64,000 nt of DNA from Conoideocrella luteorostrata (taxonomy: Eukaryota > Ascomycota > Sordariomycetes > Hypocreales > Clavicipitaceae). The position numbers and the translations under genes are program-made. Numbering within the stretch: position 1 is the first letter of the stretch; each line of letters begins with the position of its first letter. Below, piece after piece: positions 57,720 through 64,000 of the stretch. The notes under the pieces are model-generated. The model ran no database searches and was not told the origin of the DNA. It saw nothing but the letters and a program-made list of their open reading frames with translations. The stretch is taken from assembly GCA_032433595.1 (NCBI GenBank), contig JASWJB010000021.1, positions 186,001-250,000 on the forward strand, given 5' to 3'.

Positions 57720-58235
57720 AGCTGCTCTATAAACGGAAAAGGCTGGCTTTCTTAGTATTAATACTACACAATAACAAGCTATATTTAGATGACAGGAAAC
57801 TTAGTTCCACAATTCACATCTTCGAGACCAGAAGCAGGTCGTGTAAATTTACACAATTCGTTACTACGCGGGTCTTCGTATTTTTTTTTTTAAAAGAGTG
57901 AACCCAAAGAGAAAGCTGTATCTCTAAGAGCAAACTCTTTAATTTAGACTTGGCATAACTGTAACGCGGCATAATCTACCACGCCTTGGTGAGTTGTTGA
58001 AGCCGACTAACGGCGCTTCTGGCGGATAAAAGTGGCTGGAAAACCATTCAACGCCAAACCCCTTAACAAAGAAATCCTATCATTAGAAGTCAATTCTCTC
58101 AACTAGATCGGTTCACCTCTGCTGCGCAGGTAAGTCTTTCTCTCATTGTCTTGGTCTATTTATTGGTTTGATAGGATAGTGCCCACGAAGCCTGATAATC
58201 GCATTTGAAATGATTCCTCTTAAGAAAAAGTGGCA
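57720..58235. other. Intergenic sequence, partly GC-richer
   Basis: 57,950-58,150 is less AT-rich and contains a consensus donor site (CAGGTAAGT at 58,128-58,136) that could belong to a first exon of the following plus-strand relic; no other evidence. Confidence 0.3.
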
Positions 58236-58239
58236 CGCC

Positions 58240-58625
58240 TATTGAGGGGCACCGTTTACGCACTAACTAACTAATTTACGATCTTGCTTAATTAGATGTA
58301 CTGCATGAACGTGGATTAGCACAGTTTATTAATCGTGGTAATTCTGTATCTCAAGCATGCTAGCCACAATGCATATTACTGCTAGTCTTAGTGAATGATA
58401 ATACTTAGCTAACCATTAGATGGGTCAGGAGACTAAAACCCAACGTATCACGAAGTGAGCAGCTATAGTCAGTCTAGTTTCTCGAGAAACGTCGTATTGA
58501 AACTCCTCCAAAGAAATAACCTAAGCTAAGGATTTGTTTCGCGGATATCTTAAGTACGCTATAGAGGCCCTTTTCTGCGCCTTTTGGGTTTTCGCCTGCT
58601 TTTAAACACTATCTTATGTTTTGCG
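58240..58625 (+). pseudogene. Unassigned protein relic
   Basis: The plus frame reads LDVLHERGLAQFINRGNSVS, CILLLVLVNDNT*LTIRWVR, RLKPNVSRSEQL, FLEKRRIETPPKK and RICFADILSTL*RPFSAPFG. Six RIP-type stops in about 115 codons. It converges with the minus-strand relic ending at 58,559 and overlaps its 3' end. Not recognised. Confidence 0.35.
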
Positions 58626-59405
58626 ACTAAATCTAGATGGAGCGCTTGCTCAGGCAGTTCCTATTTCTCTGTATATCCTTCAAATTCTGTTAAGTATCGC
58701 GCTTTCCTATTCCGTACTATAACCCTTTTTATAACTACTCCTTCATAAAATCCTTTAAAATCTCTTCCTTTAAATTCTTTTCGCAGGTTCTTACTGATGT
58801 CCTCTTCTAAAACAAATCCATAGCTTCCATTCTTCTATCTTAAGTAAAACTAAACCTTGCGCCTATAACACTATTTCCCGAGTAAACAGGCTACTAGATA
58901 TTGACTATTATAAGCTAATTCCGGCTCTACTGCTATCTTATCTGCCTTTGGTATATCTTGTGAATATCTATTCTAATTGGCTTCTAACTTAGATGATGCA
59001 GAAGTGTACTCTAAGGCAAGACTTATATAATCTTCACAGAGGAGCATTAGGTCTATGATTATCCCCTCATTTGTATAGATGTTGTTTTGAGAGGCTTCAG
59101 GATTTAGAAGAGAAGGATTATCGTCTAAGAGTTGTTCCTTGTTATATTTAAAGTCTATTTCCGAGGATAGAGTACCAGGTGTGCAAATGCTTCCTTCGTC
59201 CCAGACAGGAGAATGTGTCTCGTTCAGTTGCAATGCCGAGGCGCTTGCAACCCCATCTTTCCAATTCGCTCCATTTAACGGCCGTTTTAATAATAATGTT
59301 GGGCTACCATACTATATGAAGCGCACATTAATACTGTTTTTCTTACTGAGTAACTCTAAGTCCCCACTTATCAGGTCGTCGTCCCTTAGTGTCGGGATAC
59401 TATAG
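58559..59405 (-). pseudogene. Unassigned protein relic with basic C-terminus
   Basis: Minus frame: YGSPTLLLKRPLNGANWKDG, VASASALQLNETHSPVWDEG, then SICTPGTLSSEIDFKYN and LLDDNPSLLNPEASQNNIYT. These are followed by LMLLCEDYISLALEYTSASS, SYGFVLEEDISKNLRKEFKG, RDFKGFYEGVVIKRVIVRNR and a basic tail FKSRRKPKRRRKGPL before TAG at 58,559-58,561. Only about five stops in 270 codons, lighter damage than most neighbours. It lies directly downstream of the DUF3435 relic in the same orientation, so it may belong to the same mobile unit. Family unknown. Confidence 0.5.
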
Positions 59406-59409
59406 ACGT

Positions 59410-59845
59410 CGTTAAGATAGTTCTAGAAAGATTCTAGTAATAAAAATACAGCCGGACATCTTGTATCAAGACAATTAAGGCTTGCTTAATTATCCTGGAT
59501 CCTAATGTATAAAGATATGCACTTCGAGATATGCCTTCTCTATGCTGCTCTGTCGGAGTACTGTCGCAGCCGTTTAACATCCCCCGGGTCAGTCCGCCAG
59601 ATACACACAGGGCAATAGCTAGCACAAGCGACGGCATGGCGAAATGTAACCAGGTTATAGCGAAATGGTATTTCGTTCATTTCTACGTGAGCTTCACAAT
59701 GCTTAGCCCACGCCATAGAATTTGTTACCTACTCGCTACAGATAAAGCAGAATTTTGCAAAACTATAGAGTCTAAGATATAATTCTTTGTAGCAGCAATA
59801 AACATATTTCCATTGTTTTTCAACAGGCAAACTGCAAAAGTACTA
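59410..59845. other. Intergenic sequence
   Basis: Opposing short ORFs (minus 59,434-59,637 and plus 59,531-59,782) overlap each other and show no domain. The DUF3435 frame fades out near 59,850. Confidence 0.35.
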
Positions 59846-59849
59846 ATTA

Positions 59850-61917
59850 GCAATCTAGCACTGCGACAAGGTGGCAATTGCTTACCTTGCTATTTTATGT
59901 TAGCACTCTTAAACAGGATAAACGCTATTCTTGGGCTAAAGAGCACTCTAATACGCAACTCTATAATCCGTATTACGCAAATATATTAAGTCTTTAACAG
60001 TCTGCTTTTATATTTCGGTTTGTGGAAAGACTTAAGCTTGCATAGTTATCGCAAGCCTTAGCCGCTCTAGAGGTAGCATATGCTTAATTCGATTGAAATA
60101 ACTTTTGTGCTAGTCTATTTCTTTATAATCCTTATTAGTACTTTCGTAATTAAGTTTCTGCTCAATTTAAGCCTTTCTTAGCTTGTTCTGCATAAGCGCT
60201 TTCCGCCTACAATAGCCTACTATGCGCTGCATTTTCAAAACAGCAGCGTTATCCTTCGGGTTAGCAGCAGCGATTCTCAATGTGAGCTTATTTATCTCTT
60301 TAGTAATAGAAGAGTACTCCTGGCTGCTTTAGAGCTCTTGAGTTTTTTTAGTAGGCAGACGAAATTTTAAATCCAGGTTCTATCTTATTATTACTAAGAG
60401 AAAATCTTCTGCTAGATCTTTCCAAGGTAACAAACCTTGGTATATAGCTACTCCATCCACAGAGCAAACGTTTGCAAAATAACTTTAAATAAGAACGTTT
60501 GTGTTGTTTTGCGAAGCAAACTTTAGAATTAATCCGAGTAAGTATCTAGCATCTAAGATAAGCTCTAGATTAGTAATTATAGCTAAAAAGATTGATGAAG
60601 TCTTACCGTTGCAATTAATAAGTGCTTTACGGCGTATAGAGTGAATGCTAAGTCTATTTGTTAAGCTAGCCTGTATAGCCTAATCTGATGCTTGCTTACC
60701 CCACGCAGTGGGACATCTTGCCTTCATTGCTAGTCCGTCCGCACACCATTCTGGAAATACTAGTTGTTTAAGGATATCGTCTGCCCACTCAAGAACGCGA
60801 TATTTACGGCTTTTAGGTGGTCTTGCTTCTAATATTTCATTAAGCGTGCGATAGTGTGCTAATGCTTTGGATGAGATGACATTAGCTAGCCAATGTACGA
60901 TAGGCTGGGCCATGAGAGGTAGATAAAGCCCCTCTGAGATGTTTATCCGTTTAGCAAAAGGATGCTTAGGTCTATAAGCTGGTTAGTCATTAGAATCTTG
61001 GCTTATACGCAGTGACTACGCACTAATTAATATTTTTCGCCTTACAAAACTCCCTTGTGAATTTAAACTTTATGTCTGGCTGTCCCTCGTAGTAGCCGAT
61101 TATACATTCAAGGTCCTGTAGTTTACACTTAACACTCGGTCCAGTGAGTCATGACATAGCTCAGCTAACATACCTTATATGTTGCCTGGCAAACCTTAGC
61201 TAATCTTGCGGAAGTATAGCAGTGCATATTAAGCATGTTAGTATTATCCACTTAACTGCCTTTATGAATATAATTATACCAGTCTTCTCCCTAGTGAAAC
61301 CCTTGCATTATTATGTAGTTATTAAGTGTAAAGTATTTTTTTAGAACTTTAGCTTGCTTCCCGCTTAATAGCCTAATTTTTTTAGCTAGTTTGCCTTTAA
61401 TATACTATTTTATAAGTAAGCAAGTGCATTGTTCTTATGAACAAGGGGAAACCTACCAGCGCCATAGACTGGCTCACTTCTGCTGGTATTTACAAGTTTA
61501 CTGTAACGTTGTCTCGGTTCTAAGCACTGCAAAACTTTCGAATTTAATTACGCACGCTATGTACTATAGCTCGTTGTTTAGGGTTGTTTACCTTGACCCG
61601 CCCTTTCATCGTGTGAGCAACGAATTCAGCAAAGTGTTTCAGTGTCTGCATGTCTTGCGGAGTTGCTCGTGGAAATTGCTTCACATATCTAATCGTGTTA
61701 GTATTTCCGGTTATACTTAACAATAGGCTTATGCTTACGAATACCATAGCTTAAGCGACTTCTTGTATTGTTCTTGGCTCTTCAGACTAATTATGCGGTA
61801 GACGAAGTGTGGTGTGACATCAGATTTATCCAAGGTTAGACCATCTTCCACTGCCTTAGCAAAAAGTAGGTCAAAGTCCCGCTTTTGCCGCTTCTGGCCA
61901 GAATTCGCGCGAGGCAT
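59850..61917 (-). pseudogene. DUF3435 (tyrosine-recombinase-like, captain-type) protein relic
   Basis: ATG 61,915-61,917 starts MPRANSGQKRQKRDFDLLFA, then YRIISLKSQEQYKKSLKLW and, after a frame change or intron at about 61,735, YVKQFPRATPQDMQTLKHFA and EFVAHTMKGR, the core-binding part of DUF3435 proteins. IRKFCSA*NRDNVTV follows. The catalytic half has PIVHWLANVISSKALAHYRT, EWCADGLAMKARCPTAWGKQ, NRLSIHSIRRKALINCNGK (HxxR box: HSIR) and LILKFASQNNTNVLI, ending SYFANVCSVDGVAIYQG, then a coiled, basic tail. The order and length (about 690 codons) fit the family. Members act as site-specific recombinases; some are captains of Starship elements. Several frame changes and RIP-type stops make it inactive. 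Confidence 0.82.
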
Positions 61918-62221
61918 CTTTTGAAAAATTCAATAAAGTATAAGAAGGTAGAGAACACTAGTTCAGATTTTGGAGCGGAAAGGCTGATTTAAATAGCTAC
62001 AGTGCAGTGCGGGTTCTGCCTGATTCCTAAGGCAAGCTCCATTATCCGCAGGGCTCAGTTATCTATGATCTCCAACTTTCTTACGGTTTGATTATAAATC
62101 ACTCAAAGCTCAGGGGCAGCTCAGGAGCAGCTCAGGGAGCCGAATTGAGCTCAGTGAGCATCAGGTGATTAGCGCCTGAGTTTGCATGACTAAAAGCGGC
62201 GGTGCAAAGCGTCGTGATTCA
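61918..62221. other. Upstream region of the DUF3435 relic with short CTCAGG repeats
   Basis: From 62,100 to 62,165 the motif AGCTCAGG/GAGCAGCTCAGG repeats imperfectly four to five times. If the DUF3435 gene was a captain, the element edge would be expected here or slightly further right, but I see no unambiguous boundary. Confidence 0.4.
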
Positions 62222-62505
62222 CGTTGAATAACACAATAAAATAGCTAGATCTGACGTGGGCTACGCTGGTCGCTCACGTGACGGATCCGACGTATAAAAG
62301 GTCGAATACAGCCCGTCAGTAGATAGAAATCAACAACTACCTTAAAAACCATCTGAGAACTAACTTGTGCATTGCCTTTTTTTGTCTTCCTTTATTAAAA
62401 TACTTATAATACTAATACTATAGCTAATATCGATAACTAATGTGTTACGTCCAGCATCCCACTAGTTATATCCTGCACGTAACGTGCTACAACTAGCACG
62501 TAACA
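62222..62505 (+). mobile_element. Solo LTR, family F copy 2
   Basis: 284 bp matching 19,831-20,084: TAGATCTGACGTGGGCTACG, the CACGTGACGGATC block, TATAAAAGGTCGAA and TGTTACGTCCAGC, ending GCACGTAACA. The start reads CGTTGAATAA instead of TGTTGC, and the flanks (ATTCA and GGACT) do not match, so the left end may be altered. It has an extra 23-bp segment near its 3' end (GTAACGTGCTACAACTAGCA). Confidence 0.75.
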
Positions 62506-62509
62506 GGAC

Positions 62510-62872
62510 TGTACGTAAATTAAAAGTTAAGTTATTTTGTTATCTTTTATAGTTAAAATAGATTTATTAAAGATAAAGATTATAAGGGGAATCCTAACCC
62601 TAAAGGTTTTTGTAATTAAACTATTAAAAGAAGTATAAAGAAGGATAAGATATTTAAGATATATAAAGAACATAAATTACCCTTAGTAAGTTAGGTTTTT
62701 AACCTATAATATTTCTTATTGTTCTCTGTATTTATATTCCCTTTTACCTAACCCTTTATTATATAGTGAATATCTATATTAGACTGTCTTTATACTAGCT
62801 ATAGAGAAGTACTCTAGTCTGATAACAAATTAGGAGGCCTACACAACGTTATTTTTAAGAGTTAACAGTTAT
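62510..62872. other. AT-rich intergenic sequence
   Basis: No supported feature. Confidence 0.4.
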
Positions 62873-62878
62873 TTAGTA

Positions 62879-63280
62879 TGTGGGCGGAAATGATCCTCTA
62901 GGGTGACAAGGTTGCATTCACGTGAGTTGTAGACTTAGCTAATTTAGTTAGATTAAATAGTATAGCTATAAGTAGCGCGATTATGCCCTTCTAGAGGCAA
63001 CAAGAAGAATTATCCAGGAATTAATAAAAGTTTTCCCCCGAAGTTTACTTAGCTTTTATACCTTATATATTTATTTATTATTTTATTTAATTAAAGTGCG
63101 TAGTTACTCCACAAGAGGCAAGGAACCTACAGAACTATTTAATCTCGGCAATAGGAAGACTACTACGAATTACTAAAGGTCTTTGCGAGAAGCCTTTACC
63201 TTAGTGTACGGAGCGTTGCTAGGTGTGTGTCAGACCTCAGTATACGTGAGTGTTGGGGGTGTGCCTTTTGGGTCGACAAA
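62879..63280 (+). mobile_element. LTR-like repeat, family B copy 2, 6-bp flanking duplication (TTAGTA)
   Basis: 402 bp from TGTGGGCGGAAATG to GGGTCGACAAA, flanked by TTAGTA at 62,873-62,878 and 63,281-63,286. Matches 24,541-24,936 over its length. A CACGTGAG box occurs near 62,920. No coding capacity. Confidence 0.7.
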
Positions 63281-63289
63281 TTAGTAACC

Positions 63290-63757
63290 TAGATAACCCT
63301 ATGCAAACCATAGCTAGACGGGATAGTCACACAACAGGTTAAGGTCCTAGAGGACGCGCGGCAATTATTACCCAAGCCCCCACTAGAGTATACTGACTGG
63401 TTTAAACGTCAACCTCACACGGTTCAAATCGATCTTGCAACAGGTGGTAACGGTGTTATTTTCCACGAATTGACGCACGTGATTAGGGAAAATAATCGTA
63501 CACTCCACAAAGAACCCGGATCAGGATACTATTAGGAAGGTGTCTCCAAGCTAAGATATAGCGAGGCCACGAAGAACGCCGATAGCTATGTGTATCTCGG
63601 CATTGGAGCAAGATTGATCTCTCCGAAGGGAGGGCAGCAACCTATAGCGGTTTTGCCTCATAGGCAGGTCGAGAGGTTAGTTGGTATAGGCGGCATAGGC
63701 CACAAACGCGATGCTCCTCCGGGACTCGTGACGTACATTGCAAAGCCGTCTCCTTAA
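63290..63757 (+). pseudogene. HExxH metallopeptidase relic (M35/lysine-specific metallo-endopeptidase-like)
   Basis: The plus frame reads LDGIVTQQVKVLEDARQLLP, LEYTDWFKRQPHTVQIDLA, then GGNGVIFHELTHVIRENNRT with the zinc motif HELTH at about 63,462-63,476, followed by GSGYY*EGVSKLRYSEATKN and ADSYVYLG. HExxH followed by an ...AxxNADSY... segment is the pattern of the aspzincin/M35-type domain of secreted fungal proteases; the third ligand region (GTxDxxYG) is not clearly present. It ends with TAA 63,755-63,757. Only one in-frame stop (Trp position) in about 140 codons. The N-terminus, including any signal peptide, is missing; the LTR-like repeat ends only about 10 bp upstream, so insertion may have cut it off. 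Confidence 0.6.
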
Positions 63758-63943
63758 ACCTTTCCACCCAGGCCGCCTCCTATGAATGTACCAGACAACA
63801 ACAAGGATAAGGGCAAAAGAAAGAACAAGGAGACTCATACTATATGCTCCAAAAAAACTGGGATAAGTTGCAACCCAACATTCACGACCGCAACCACAGC
63901 CACAGCCACTTGCAGTAGGGCCTATCCCAAAGTATTTATCCAC
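63677..63943 (-). CDS. Possible small single-pass membrane protein
   Basis: An uninterrupted 88-codon ORF: MDKYFGIGPTASGCGCGCGR, then a strong transmembrane segment YSMSLLVLSFALILVVVWYI followed by a basic stretch HRRRPGWKGLRRRLC. The topology (short Gly/Cys-rich N-terminus, one TM, basic cytoplasmic side) is plausible. It overlaps the 3' end of the metallopeptidase relic on the other strand by 81 bp, so the last 27 codons may be spurious. No family known. Confidence 0.3.
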   Translation of the reverse strand: MDKYFGIGPTASGCGCGCGRECWVATYPSFFGAYSMSLLVLSFALILVVVWYIHRRRPGWKGLRRRLCNVRHESRRSIAFVAYAAYTN

Positions 63944-64000
63944 CCACTAAACAAGAAATAGGTAGATATTTAAAACAGCATCTTTAATGCTTTTAAGAAG
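63944..64000. other. Window end
   Basis: No supported feature in the last 57 bp. Confidence 0.5.

Noticed and set aside
59434..59782. Opposing ORFs at minus 59,434-59,637 and plus 59,531-59,782
   Set aside because: They overlap each other, lack motifs and lie in the gap after the DUF3435 frame.
20040..62460. TTACGTCCAGCA in both family F LTRs fits the TTAC(N7)A target motif reported for some Starships, and the two copies bracket 42 kb
   Set aside because: The motif has five fixed bases and is part of a repeated LTR; copy 1 has its own perfect 5-bp TSD, so the pair are solo LTRs and not element termini.

Overview
The window looks like an accessory, transposon-rich, AT-rich compartment of a filamentous ascomycete (Pezizomycotina). 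The evidence is fungal-only gene families (NB-ARC/TPR NLRs with an N-terminal nucleoside-phosphorylase domain, DUF3723, DUF3435, a PTH11/rhodopsin-domain receptor, a Sho1-like osmosensor), short GT-AG introns and many short LTRs. Almost every recognisable gene is a relic. Its reading frame is mostly still continuous but is punctured by TAG, TAA or TGA at positions where the family has Gln or Trp, which is what repeat-induced point mutation (RIP, C-to-T on either strand) does to duplicated DNA. I found no rRNA, tRNA, CRISPR array or clearly intact large gene.

Layout. 0-4 kb: C-terminal TPR array, NB-ARC and PNP domain of a minus-strand NLR that runs off the left edge. 5.4-9 kb: GH18 chitinase and cytochrome P450 relics. 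9.6-12.1 kb: small secreted or Cys-rich relics. 12.5-15.7 kb: an unassigned membrane protein and a kinase-like relic. 16.3-18.6 kb: a DUF3723 gene. 19.0-19.8 kb: minisatellites. 19.8-24.9 kb: solo LTRs, an unassigned gene and a TIR element. 25-33.5 kb: coiled-coil and unassigned relics. 33.8-35.0 kb: two inverted LTRs and a MITE carrying another LTR. 36-38.6 kb: a multi-pass membrane protein, an F-box gene and an LTR. 39-48.7 kb: MITE, STAND/coiled-coil-like relics, PTH11-like receptor, Sho1-like protein, F-box/ankyrin gene. 49.2-49.9 kb: an LTR with two other LTRs nested in it. 50.6-57.7 kb: unassigned gene, MITE, RING protein, TPR protein, MITE, coiled-coil gene, F-box/ankyrin gene. 58.2-61.9 kb: two unassigned genes and a long DUF3435 (tyrosine-recombinase-like) gene. 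62.2-63.9 kb: two LTR-like repeats, an HExxH metallopeptidase relic and a small membrane ORF.

How it may fit together. DUF3435, DUF3723 and NLR genes are the typical gene set of Starship giant transposons of Pezizomycotina. The DUF3435 gene at 59.85-61.92 kb points left, so if it is a captain the element edge should lie just right of 62 kb and the relics to its left would be cargo. This is an inference; no element boundary or target-site repeat could be shown. Superimposed on the relics are at least five short LTR families and one 124-bp TA-flanked MITE family, several with exact or near-exact target-site duplications that allow insertion order to be read.
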